The translations under genes and the position numbers were made by a program. The notes below the pieces were generated by a model that saw only the letters and a program-made list of their open reading frames with translations, was not told the origin of the DNA and ran no database searches. Of a stretch of DNA of 64,000 nucleotides, positions 8,227 through 16,246 are shown piece after piece. The stretch lies in the NCBI RefSeq assembly GCF_900167115.1, contig NZ_FUXZ01000010.1, positions 1 through 64,000 on the forward strand, read 5' to 3'. The stretch's first letter is position 1. Every line of letters starts with the position of its first letter. The DNA is from Eubacterium uniforme. Lineage in GTDB: Bacteria > Bacillota > Clostridia > Lachnospirales > Lachnospiraceae.

Positions 8227-9213
8227 ATGGGAAGAATATATGAATCAATTTCAGATTTGGTGGGAAGAACACCACTTTTACATATCAAACAATATGAAAA
8301 AAAATATGATTTAAAAGCATCCATATATGCAAAACTAGAATACTATAATCCTAATCAAAGTTCTAAGGATAGAATTGCAACATCAATGATTGATGATGCG
8401 GAAAAAAATGGGAAGATAAAACCGGGAGATACTATTTTAGAGATGACAAGCGGTAACACCGGAATAGGTGTGGCAGCTGTTGCTGCATCTAGAGGTTATA
8501 AATCAAAAATCTATTTGGAAGATGACGTTAGTGAGGAAAGATTTCAGTCAATTAGAGCATTTGGTGGTGAGGCGTTAAGATTTGGTGAAGATCCAATTAT
8601 AGGTGAAGCACTTAGAGAATCTGGTAATAACTTTGTTTATGCAATTCAAAAGTATAAGGATGAAGTTTTATCAAAGACAAATGATGTGCATTTCTTGGAT
8701 CAAGATCATAATTTAGCAAATCCAAGAATTCATGAATTAACAACAGGGCCAGAAATATGGGAAGATACAGAAGGCGATATTGATATTTTAGTTGCTGGAA
8801 TAGGAACGGGTGGAACTATATCAGGTTCAGGCAAATATTTAAAAGAAAAAAAGAAAGATATACATCTAGTAGCAGTACAACCAGGACTTGATTCAAGAAA
8901 GAATCTAGAACATCCTGATGTTGAAGGTATTGTTGGAATTCATGCATTAGATGCATTGCCTGAGGAAAGAATACCTTTATCGATGAATATGGACATTGTT
9001 GATGAGTTCGTTAATGTGGAAACACAGGATGCAAAAATAGCAGCTAGAGAAATTGCTAAAACTGATGGAATATTGGTAGGTTTATCATCGGGAGCAGCTT
9101 TACATGCAGCCAAAATTATAGCAAATAAACCTAAAAATAAAGGAAAGAATATTGTTGTAGTACTTCCAGATTCAGGGCTTAGATATTTGTCTACAGATTT
9201 ATTTGAAGATTAG
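8227..9213 (+). CDS. PLP-dependent cysteine synthase-family enzyme
   Basis: Fold-type II PLP enzyme of 328 residues, expected to perform beta-replacement such as O-acetylserine plus sulfide to cysteine, or a related reaction. The PLP lysine lies in NPNQSSKDR (K47), followed by the phosphate/substrate loop TSGNTGIG and the glycine loop GIGTGGTISG. ATG 8227 follows GGAGG by 8 bp; an in-frame TTG at 8212 overlaps that site and is rejected. It is the first gene of a cluster with an amino-acid importer and nitrogenase-like proteins, so a sulfur-compound substrate is a reasonable guess, but the sequence alone does not separate cysteine synthase from cystathionine beta-synthase-like relatives. Confidence 0.85.
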   Translation: MGRIYESISDLVGRTPLLHIKQYEKKYDLKASIYAKLEYYNPNQSSKDRIATSMIDDAEKNGKIKPGDTILEMTSGNTGIGVAAVAASRGYKSKIYLEDDVSEERFQSIRAFGGEALRFGEDPIIGEALRESGNNFVYAIQKYKDEVLSKTNDVHFLDQDHNLANPRIHELTTGPEIWEDTEGDIDILVAGIGTGGTISGSGKYLKEKKKDIHLVAVQPGLDSRKNLEHPDVEGIVGIHALDALPEERIPLSMNMDIVDEFVNVETQDAKIAAREIAKTDGILVGLSSGAALHAAKIIANKPKNKGKNIVVVLPDSGLRYLSTDLFED

Positions 9214-9234
9214 TTCGGATTATAAGGAGTACAT

Positions 9235-9273
9235 ATGCATACGGATAAAAATAGGGGCCGTGTTAAAACTTAA
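9235..9273 (+). other. 12-codon ORF with strong ribosome binding site; possible remnant or leader
   Basis: AAGGAG at 9223-9228 precedes an ATG at 9235 that opens only 12 codons (MHTDKNRGRVKT). It stands where a cofactor gene such as an importer ATPase or a NifH-like gene could be expected. It may be the stub of a deleted gene or a short leader peptide. The remaining bases to 9455 show no other gene. Confidence 0.3.
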
Positions 9274-9455
9274 TTTGTGTAATAAGACAGACTTATGTTT
9301 ATTATCACTTTTAATTATATGTTTAAATAATTTATACATATTATACTAATTGGTTTGTATATTTTAAAATAAGTTTTGTCATTAAAGGAGATCTCATTTC
9401 ATATTATGCATAAAAATTTGAGAATAAATAAAAAGAAACAAAGGAGGAAATTCAA

Positions 9456-10268
9456 GTGAAAAAAATAATTAAAAAATTAGTAAGTGTAACACTTGCTGCT
9501 ACATTGATAGCAAGCTCGTTAGCAGGATGTGGAAATACATCAGAAGCTAAAGGTAAAGGGAAAGATTCATCTGGAAAGAAAGTAATTAAGGTTGGTACTG
9601 GAGCAGTATGGAATCCATATTTATTCCTTGATGAAGATGATAACCTTGTGGGTTTTGATATAGATGTTGCAAAAGCAGTAGGTGATAAACTTGGATATGA
9701 AGTTGAATTTGGAATTGAGGATTTTGAAAATTTACTTACATCAGTAGGTTCAGGTAAATATGACCTTGTAACATTCGAACTTGGTTATAACGATGAGAGA
9801 GCAGAAAAATATCTTTTCTCGTCTGTCCCATTTAACCAAATAGAAGTATATCTTGTAGTATCTGCAGATAGTGATGTAAAAGATATAAGTGAACTTCAGG
9901 ATGTTCATTTATGGTCTGGAGATGCTTCATCAACATATTATGCATTTTTGGATAATTATGTAAAAGAACATCCAGAGCAGAATATAACAATTGATGTAAG
10001 AGGCGGAACAGAGTTTGATGAAACATGTATTGAAGCTGTTAAAAATGGAACTTATGCAGGACTTATTTCAAATAAAGTATCTATAAATAATGTAAACAAA
10101 ACATACGGAGATGTATATAAGCCTGTTGGTGATCCAGTTATTGTACAAGATACATATCATATTTTTAATAAAGAAAAACAGGAACTTCGTGATGAATGGG
10201 ATAAAGCACTTAAGGAACTCATTGATGACGGAACTATAGCTAAATTACAGAAGAAGTGGAATGTATAA
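9456..10268 (+). CDS. Amino-acid ABC transporter, lipoprotein substrate-binding protein
   Basis: 270 residues, GTG start after AAAGGAGG. A signal peptide ends in lipobox LAGC (lipidated Cys25), followed by a family-3 periplasmic-binding fold: WNPYLFLDEDDNLVGFDIDVAKAV and the hinge regions are typical of polar amino-acid and cystine binders. It captures substrate outside the membrane for the two permeases that follow within 20 bp of each other. The neighbouring PLP enzyme makes a sulfur amino acid or precursor a plausible ligand, but this is inferred. Confidence 0.88.
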   Translation: MKKIIKKLVSVTLAATLIASSLAGCGNTSEAKGKGKDSSGKKVIKVGTGAVWNPYLFLDEDDNLVGFDIDVAKAVGDKLGYEVEFGIEDFENLLTSVGSGKYDLVTFELGYNDERAEKYLFSSVPFNQIEVYLVVSADSDVKDISELQDVHLWSGDASSTYYAFLDNYVKEHPEQNITIDVRGGTEFDETCIEAVKNGTYAGLISNKVSINNVNKTYGDVYKPVGDPVIVQDTYHIFNKEKQELRDEWDKALKELIDDGTIAKLQKKWNV

Positions 10269-10288
10269 CATATGATTGAGGTGATTTG

Positions 10289-10975
10289 ATGAGTCGTTAT
10301 TTTAGTTTTGAAAGGCTATGGGATGTAATACCTAAACTTAACAAATACTTGCCAGTTACTCTTGAAGTGGTTCTTATAGCTTTAGTGGTTGGAACTATAT
10401 TAGGACTGTTAGTGGCAGCTATACAAGTATATAAGGTACCTTTTTTTGCCAAATTTTTTAGAGTATATACAGTTATATTACGATCAATTCCTTTTATTGT
10501 ACTTTTGTTTCTAGTCTATTATTATGTACCATTTTTAGTGAAAATACTTTTTGGACAGAATATAGAATCGTGGGACAAAATCATATTTATTGAAATTGCA
10601 TTTGCTCTTAATGAGGCGGCTTTTATGGGAGAAATCTTTAGAGGTGCATTTGAATCAGTTCCTAAACTTCAAAGTGAGGCTGCTTATGCAGTAGGTTTAA
10701 CAAAACTGCAAACATTTCGACGCATTATTTTACCTCAAGCAATTAAAGTGGCGATACCGATGTATGGAACAAATGTAGTTTGGATATTTGCATCATCATC
10801 GGTAACGTATATGTTTGGATTGTTGGATTTTCTGGGGAAAACAAAAACCATTGCGGCTAGAACAGGTCATGTATTAGAGGCGTACATTTATGTTGCATTT
10901 GTCTATGCAATTATAAGCATTGGAATAGAATGTTTCTTCAGATTTGTTGATAAGAAATATACGTTTGGAGCTTAG
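10289..10975 (+). CDS. Amino-acid ABC transporter permease 1
   Basis: 228 residues with about five membrane spans and the inner-membrane EAA loop (FESVPKLQSEAAYAVGLTKL ... LPQAIKVAIP) that docks the ATPase. ATG 10289 follows GAGG by 7 bp; TTG 10286 directly before it is less likely. It pairs with the next permease, giving a hetero-dimeric channel of the polar amino-acid uptake family. Confidence 0.88.
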   Translation: MSRYFSFERLWDVIPKLNKYLPVTLEVVLIALVVGTILGLLVAAIQVYKVPFFAKFFRVYTVILRSIPFIVLLFLVYYYVPFLVKILFGQNIESWDKIIFIEIAFALNEAAFMGEIFRGAFESVPKLQSEAAYAVGLTKLQTFRRIILPQAIKVAIPMYGTNVVWIFASSSVTYMFGLLDFLGKTKTIAARTGHVLEAYIYVAFVYAIISIGIECFFRFVDKKYTFGA

Positions 10976-10989
10976 GGAGGAGAGAAGTT

Positions 10990-11700
10990 ATGAATTATAG
11001 TTTTTCTTTTTTTAAGGATTGTTTAATTTCAGGATTAAAGTACCTTCCTGTAACTTTGAGGATTGCATTAATATCTATTGCACTAGGTACTGTTTTGGCG
11101 TTAATTGTAGCGATTATAAGATTTTATAAAGTACCGGTTATATCTCAAATATTAACGGCTTTTATTACCGTATATCGTGCAATACCAATGATGGTATTAA
11201 TGTTAATTTTCCATTTGATATTTGTTATGTATTTTAATGACGTAGCAAGGTTTTTTCATTCAAATCTAACGGTTAATGACGTGGGATACAATCCTTTAGC
11301 ATATTTTGTTATGACTTTAGGAACAATGACCGGGGTTAATGAATGTTTTCGTGGAGCCTTAAGTGCTGTTCCTAAAATACAGTTTGAGGCTGCACAGTCA
11401 GTAGGACTTACTACTACACAGACATTAAGGAGAATTATATTACCTCAAATGTTTCCAGTAGCATTTCCTTCATATATGAGTAATATTATAGGTGTACTTA
11501 AGGGCATTCCTCTTTTAGGTGCTATAGGCGTTATAGAGGTAATGCAAGGAGCACTATTAGAAGGAACAAAAAGTTATAGTTATCTTGAAGCGTATACTGC
11601 TGTAGCACTTATTTATGTTGTTTTTATAGCTATAATTACAATAGTGTTCGAAAAAATAGAAAAGAAAATATTTGTTCACCAGCCAACAATAGGATCGTGA
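10990..11700 (+). CDS. Amino-acid ABC transporter permease 2
   Basis: 236 residues, paralogous to the upstream permease, with the EAA loop LSAVPKIQFEAAQSVGLTTT and the downstream LPQMFPVAFP segment. Start ATG 10990 after GGGAGGAGAG. No ATP-binding subunit is encoded between these genes and the LysR gene, or anywhere in the window, so the importer must borrow an ATPase from elsewhere. Confidence 0.88.
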   Translation: MNYSFSFFKDCLISGLKYLPVTLRIALISIALGTVLALIVAIIRFYKVPVISQILTAFITVYRAIPMMVLMLIFHLIFVMYFNDVARFFHSNLTVNDVGYNPLAYFVMTLGTMTGVNECFRGALSAVPKIQFEAAQSVGLTTTQTLRRIILPQMFPVAFPSYMSNIIGVLKGIPLLGAIGVIEVMQGALLEGTKSYSYLEAYTAVALIYVVFIAIITIVFEKIEKKIFVHQPTIGS

Positions 11701-11728
11701 TTATATGGTGAATTAAAGGAGGTTAAAA

Positions 11729-13048
11729 ATGGCATCATCTTTGATAGAACAACCAAGATTTGCATGTGCGTTATCTGCGCAACATACAGTGCTTGCTATT
11801 CCTAAAGCACATCCAATTCTTCATTCAGGACCAGGATGTTCTGAAAACTCATTTAAATTTACGGTAATTTCCGGAGGACATCAAGGTGGAGGATATTCGG
11901 GTGGACCGCATATATCTTGTACTAATTCTACTCAAAAAGAAATCGTATTTGGTGGTGAGCAGAAACTTAGAAATGAAATAGAAAGTGCTCAGAAGATTAT
12001 AGATGCTGATTTGTTTGTAGTACTTACAGGATGTACAGCAGACATAGTTGGAGATGATACGATAAATGTAGCAAAGGGATTTGCTGCAGAAGGATATCCA
12101 GTTGTGGGAACTGAAACAGCAGGTTTTAAAGGTAATGCATATTATGGTCATACACAAGTTGTAAATTCAATTATTGATCAGTATGTGGGTAATGTAGAAC
12201 CTAAAGTAAGACCAAATTTAGTAAATGTATTTACAGTAGTGCCTTTCCAAAATCCATATTGGAAAGCTGATTTACAGGAACTAAAATCTTTACTTACTGA
12301 AATTGGATTAGAAGTAAATATATTATACGGAAGTGAATCAGCCGGGGTATTAGAATGGAAGGATATTCCGAATGCGGCGTTTAATCTTTTGATATCTCCA
12401 TGGGTAGGTAAAAAGACGGTTGAACATCTTGAAAAGAAATATGGTACACCGTATTTACATATTCCTTATATACCTGTAGGAGCAAAGGAAACAAGCAGAT
12501 TTCTCCGTAATGTAGCAGAATATGCGGAACTTGATAGAGATAAGGTTGAAGAAGTTATAAGCGGACACGAAAGAACTTATTTTGATTATTTTACTTCTTT
12601 GATAGAGTATCTTGAAGAATACAGAGAAGATTTGCCTTATCAGTATTATCTTGTATCAGATAGTAATTATGCACTTGGTGTTAACAGCTTTTTATATAAT
12701 GAATTTGGAATGCTTCCAAAGGCAGTGTACATAACAGATGTACCACCTAAAAAGTATGAAAAAGAAATACAATCAGCTTTTGAAAATCAGTCAAATGAAT
12801 TGATAGATAATGTATTCTTTCAAGCAGATGGTGGTTTGATTCAGAAAGATTTACGTGAAAGAAACACGGAAGAAAAAGAAATAATATTTGGTAGTACATG
12901 GGAAAAATATTTAGCCGAAGACCTTGGAGATGAGTATATTGAACTAAGCCTTCCGTTGTCACAGTTGGTGGCACTTAATACAACCTATGTAGGTTATAGA
13001 GGCGGAATAGAGTTACTAAAATTAATTTGTAACGACATATTTGAATAA
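11729..13048 (+). CDS. Nitrogenase component 1-like protein, NifK-type
   Basis: 439 residues in the NifD/NifK/BchNB superfamily. Cys13, Cys37 and Cys102 (in LTGCTADIVGDD) have the spacing of P-cluster ligands in NifK (about 25 and 60 residues), so an iron-sulfur cluster at a dimer interface is likely. TAGFKGNAYYGHTQ corresponds to the PxFxGSxxxGY region of NifK. The start follows AAAGGAGG. It lies 22 bp before the NifD-like gene and after an amino-acid importer; no NifH, NifE, NifN or NifB is present, which argues against nitrogen fixation. A role in reducing an organic, possibly sulfur-containing, substrate is inferred by analogy with nitrogenase-like methylthio-alkane reductases. Confidence 0.82.
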   Translation: MASSLIEQPRFACALSAQHTVLAIPKAHPILHSGPGCSENSFKFTVISGGHQGGGYSGGPHISCTNSTQKEIVFGGEQKLRNEIESAQKIIDADLFVVLTGCTADIVGDDTINVAKGFAAEGYPVVGTETAGFKGNAYYGHTQVVNSIIDQYVGNVEPKVRPNLVNVFTVVPFQNPYWKADLQELKSLLTEIGLEVNILYGSESAGVLEWKDIPNAAFNLLISPWVGKKTVEHLEKKYGTPYLHIPYIPVGAKETSRFLRNVAEYAELDRDKVEEVISGHERTYFDYFTSLIEYLEEYREDLPYQYYLVSDSNYALGVNSFLYNEFGMLPKAVYITDVPPKKYEKEIQSAFENQSNELIDNVFFQADGGLIQKDLRERNTEEKEIIFGSTWEKYLAEDLGDEYIELSLPLSQLVALNTTYVGYRGGIELLKLICNDIFE

Positions 13049-13070
13049 TTATAAAGTGAGGTATATATAA

Positions 13071-14498
13071 ATGGCTGTTTTTAAAAATACGGCTGAGGTA
13101 GGAATTAGAGAGAATCGTTTGAGTGCCATTCAGTTTTATGATGGAACTCTTAAGGATTTGGTGGATCAGTCAAAGGAAAAAAAATTAAGTAATAAATGTG
13201 GTTCTTATGAACAGTGCGGTATCTGTGCACAAGAAAATGCATTGTCTATGGTTGCCTGGATAAAGGGTGCTGCAGTTATAAATCATGCCCCAGTAGGTTG
13301 TGGTCTATGTGGTATTCAATATGCAGATAAACCTAGGAGTGACACATTAGGACAGGATAGACATATATGGCAAATAATATCTAATATAGATGAAAATGAT
13401 ACCATTTATGGAGCATCTGAAAAACTTCGAAAAGCAATAGATGAGGCAGATAAGAGATTTAATCCTACAGTAACATTTATTCTTTCTTCATGTGTAGGCG
13501 GTATTATAGGAGAAGATTTAGAAAGTATAGCAAATGAAGCAGAAGAAAAATATGGTTATCCTATAGTTCCTATATATTGTGAAGGATTTAAATCGAAAAT
13601 GTGGTCATCAGGATTTGATGCGGGATACCATGGAATACTAAGAAAGCTTGTAAAAAAACCTGAAAAGAAGCAGGTAGACTTAGTAAATATAATTAACTTT
13701 ATTGGTGATGACAGATTAAAAACATTATTAGAAAAAGCAGATTTAAGAGCTAATTATGCAACGGCATTTTCAACTCTTGAAGATTTACAGAATCTTGCTG
13801 CAGCAGCATGTACGGTTACATTCTGTGATACATTATCGACATATGTATCGGCAGTATTAGAAGAACAATATGATGTAAAAAGAGTAACATCTCCACCTCC
13901 GTTTGGTGTTAAATGGACTGATGATTGGTTAACTGAAATAGGTGAAATAACAGGTCATCAAAAGCAGGTTGCAGAGGTGATTAAGGAAGAGCATGAAAAA
14001 ATAGATGCTGAACTTGAGTATTTACGCTCAGAACTTAAAGGAAAAAAAGTATATGTAATGAGCGGAGATACTTTTGCATTCCAATTGGCAAATATTGTTG
14101 CAGATTTAGGAATGGAAGTTGTCGGAATATCACCATTGCATCATGATCAAAAATTAGATGATGGTGATATCGGTGCACCTGAAAAATTAATAAAGGTACA
14201 AAAAGCTTTTGAGGATGTACCAGTTCATGTTTGTCCAAGACAACCATATGTAGCATTAAAGCACATAAAGGAAGCAAAACCAGACATCCTTATTTGTAGG
14301 CATAACGGAGTTGTTGCAATGGGTATCATGCTTGGAATACCTACATTAGTGGAAGGAAACAGAAACTTTAGTATAGCTTATGATGGAATTATATCATTAG
14401 GCAGAAGAGCGTTGAAGGCTTTAAAGACTAGAAGATTTGTTGAAAATATTGCTGAACATGTGGAATTGCCATATACTGATTGGTGGTTAGATCAGTAG
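13071..14498 (+). CDS. Nitrogenase component 1-like protein, NifD-type
   Basis: 475 residues. Cys52, Cys77 and Cys141 (SSCVGGIIGEDLE) match P-cluster ligand spacing in NifD; additional Cys43, Cys49 and Cys80 could shape a different cluster. IYCEGFKSKMWSSGFDAGYH matches the NifD CEGF motif. Cys252 in TVTFCDTLSTYV falls where NifD carries its cofactor-ligating Cys, while the region matching the cofactor His (RNFSIAYDGI) has no His. It should form a complex with the product of 11729 and needs a NifH-like reductase from elsewhere. The hairpin at 14511 follows. Confidence 0.82.
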   Translation: MAVFKNTAEVGIRENRLSAIQFYDGTLKDLVDQSKEKKLSNKCGSYEQCGICAQENALSMVAWIKGAAVINHAPVGCGLCGIQYADKPRSDTLGQDRHIWQIISNIDENDTIYGASEKLRKAIDEADKRFNPTVTFILSSCVGGIIGEDLESIANEAEEKYGYPIVPIYCEGFKSKMWSSGFDAGYHGILRKLVKKPEKKQVDLVNIINFIGDDRLKTLLEKADLRANYATAFSTLEDLQNLAAAACTVTFCDTLSTYVSAVLEEQYDVKRVTSPPPFGVKWTDDWLTEIGEITGHQKQVAEVIKEEHEKIDAELEYLRSELKGKKVYVMSGDTFAFQLANIVADLGMEVVGISPLHHDQKLDDGDIGAPEKLIKVQKAFEDVPVHVCPRQPYVALKHIKEAKPDILICRHNGVVAMGIMLGIPTLVEGNRNFSIAYDGIISLGRRALKALKTRRFVENIAEHVELPYTDWWLDQ

Positions 14499-14510
14499 TT
14501 TTTACAATGT

Positions 14511-14543
14511 AAACCGGAATGGATGACAATCTAATTCCGGTTT
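14511..14543 (+). terminator. Inverted repeat after the NifD-like gene (possible terminator)
   Basis: Perfect AAACCGGAAT / ATTCCGGTTT arms with a 13-base loop, but only a weak T tract follows, so termination may be partial. Confidence 0.55.
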
Positions 14544-14711
14544 AGTCATATATAGGTTTAATATGATAAGTATAATTTATCAAAACTGATTATTTTTTCG
14601 TACTATGTAAGAGTTAGGATGCGTGTTATATTAGATGAAGAATGAAAAGCTTAATATAGATAAAATAGTCGGCGTAAAACGATAATAACTTGTACGAAAG
14701 GAAAACTATAT

Positions 14712-15632
14712 ATGACAATTCAGCAAATTAAATATGTCTTGGTTATTGCCCGTTGTGGATCAATGAACAAGGCTGCAGAACTATTATTTATTTCACAGCC
14801 GGCCTTGTCTAATACTATAAAAGAACTGGAAAGTGAAGTTGATATTACTATCTTTAATAGAAGTAAAAGAGGTGTTTCCTTAACTAATGAGGGAACTAAG
14901 TTTTTGAAGTATGCAAGACAGGTGTATCAACAGTATGAGTTGCTAGAGGAACAGTTTCTTGATGAAAAAAATAGAGTATATACATTTGGTGTTTCAACTC
15001 AACACTATTCATTTGCTACAAAAAGTTTTATTGAAACTGTGAAAAAATTTGATACACAGGAGTATCATTTTGCTATCAGAGAAACAAAGACTTTTAATGT
15101 GATTCGTGATGTAGGTGAGGGGAGGAGTGAAATAGGGGTTCTTTTTTTGAGTAAATTAAACTCTAAAGTTTTACAACATTATTTTGATGAATATGACCTT
15201 GTTTTTGATGGATTAGTTGATACGAGTGCGTATGTGTATTTACATAGGAAACATCCGTTGGCTAATAAGGATAAGATAAGTTTTGATGAACTGCAAGACT
15301 ATCCTTGTTTGTCTTTTGAACAGGGAAGAGAAAGTTCGGTGTATCTCGCAGAAGAAATATTAAGCGAAAAGGCATATCTACATTCCGTTACCGCGAGTGA
15401 TAGAGCAACTATGCTTAATTTGATGAAGGGATTAAATGGTTATACATTGTGCTCAGGAATAATATCAGAGGAAAGTAATGGTGATGAGTATAAAGTAATT
15501 CCTTTTAGTGAAGATGGCGAACATATGAATACGAATATGAAAATCGGATATATTATGAAAAAGAACCATATTTTAAGTGAAGTTGGAGAAGTGTATATTA
15601 AGGAATTAAAAAATTATATAAAAAGATCGTAA
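14712..15632 (+). CDS. LysR-family transcriptional regulator (nif-like cluster)
   Basis: 306 residues: N-terminal winged helix-turn-helix (MTIQQIKYVLVIARCGSMNK ... FISQPALSNTIKELE) and a C-terminal effector-binding domain. It follows the nitrogenase-like operon in the same direction with its own leader and is a plausible regulator of it, by position only. It is clearly paralogous to the LysR protein at 58394; both share QPxLSxxIKELE and the NGYTLCSGII-type segment near the C-terminus, so they may sense related small molecules. Confidence 0.9.
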   Translation: MTIQQIKYVLVIARCGSMNKAAELLFISQPALSNTIKELESEVDITIFNRSKRGVSLTNEGTKFLKYARQVYQQYELLEEQFLDEKNRVYTFGVSTQHYSFATKSFIETVKKFDTQEYHFAIRETKTFNVIRDVGEGRSEIGVLFLSKLNSKVLQHYFDEYDLVFDGLVDTSAYVYLHRKHPLANKDKISFDELQDYPCLSFEQGRESSVYLAEEILSEKAYLHSVTASDRATMLNLMKGLNGYTLCSGIISEESNGDEYKVIPFSEDGEHMNTNMKIGYIMKKNHILSEVGEVYIKELKNYIKRS

Positions 15633-15664
15633 AAATAGGCTGTATGTTACAGCCTATTTTTTTG
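15633..15664 (+). terminator. Intrinsic terminator of the LysR gene
   Basis: AAATAGGCTG / CAGCCTATTT stem with TATGTTA loop followed by T residues. It begins on the base after the stop codon. Confidence 0.88.
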
Positions 15665-15673
15665 AAAATTTTT

Positions 15674-15701
15674 GTGACTTTTTATTTGGCTATGTTGTAA
15701 T
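15674..15701 (+). promoter_or_regulatory. ECF-type promoter of sigma cassette 3
   Basis: -35 GTGACT (15674-15679), 16 bp, -10 TGTAAT (15696-15701). It is the most divergent of the series: the TGAAAAGG downstream box is only weakly kept (GTATAATTAAAAG). Confidence 0.6.
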
Positions 15702-15736
15702 ATATGTATAATTAAAAGCATATGCGGAGAAAAATT

Positions 15737-16246
15737 ATGGATATTCAAAATTTAGAAAAAGATTTAGAAATTACAATGGATAAATATGGTAGTCTTTTGT
15801 TTAAGATGAGCATGCTTATGGTGAAAAATAAGAGTGATGCAGAGGATATAGTTCAGGATACTATGATTCAGTATTATACTGATAAACCTGTGTTTGCTAG
15901 TGAAAATCATAAGAAGAATTGGCTTATAAAAGTAAGTCAAAATAAGTGTAAAAATTTGCTGAAGTTTAAGAAAAGACACGTACATGTCCAGTATGAAACG
16001 GTGGAATATTGTTTTAGTAGTGGTAAAGAATATGATGAAATATATATGGATGATTTAATAAATTTATCAGGTTTGAACTATAAATATAAAAGTGTGATTA
16101 TGCTTTATTACATGGAAGAATACTCCATCGAGGAAGTGGCGAATATACTAGGAATTTCGACATCTTCCGTCAAGATGCGATTGAAACGCGGCAGGGAAAA
16201 GATGAAGGTGGCCTATGAAAAAATACAGAAAAAGGAGGTACTATAA
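15737..16246 (+). CDS. ECF sigma factor (cassette 3)
   Basis: 169 residues with regions 2 and 4; linker HKKNWLIKVSQNKCKN and recognition helix SSVKMRLKRGRE. ATG 15737 is 6 bp after GGAGA; the ATG at 15722 would leave that site inside the gene. The stop TAA shares its last base with the ATG of the next gene (TAATG), implying translational coupling. Helix class KMRLKR matches its GTGACT -35. Confidence 0.92.
   Translation: MDIQNLEKDLEITMDKYGSLLFKMSMLMVKNKSDAEDIVQDTMIQYYTDKPVFASENHKKNWLIKVSQNKCKNLLKFKKRHVHVQYETVEYCFSSGKEYDEIYMDDLINLSGLNYKYKSVIMLYYMEEYSIEEVANILGISTSSVKMRLKRGREKMKVAYEKIQKKEVL

Noticed and set aside
11729-14498. Nitrogen fixation genes
   Set aside because: No NifH, NifB, NifE or NifN, and the cofactor His is not seen, so dinitrogen reduction is not supported.
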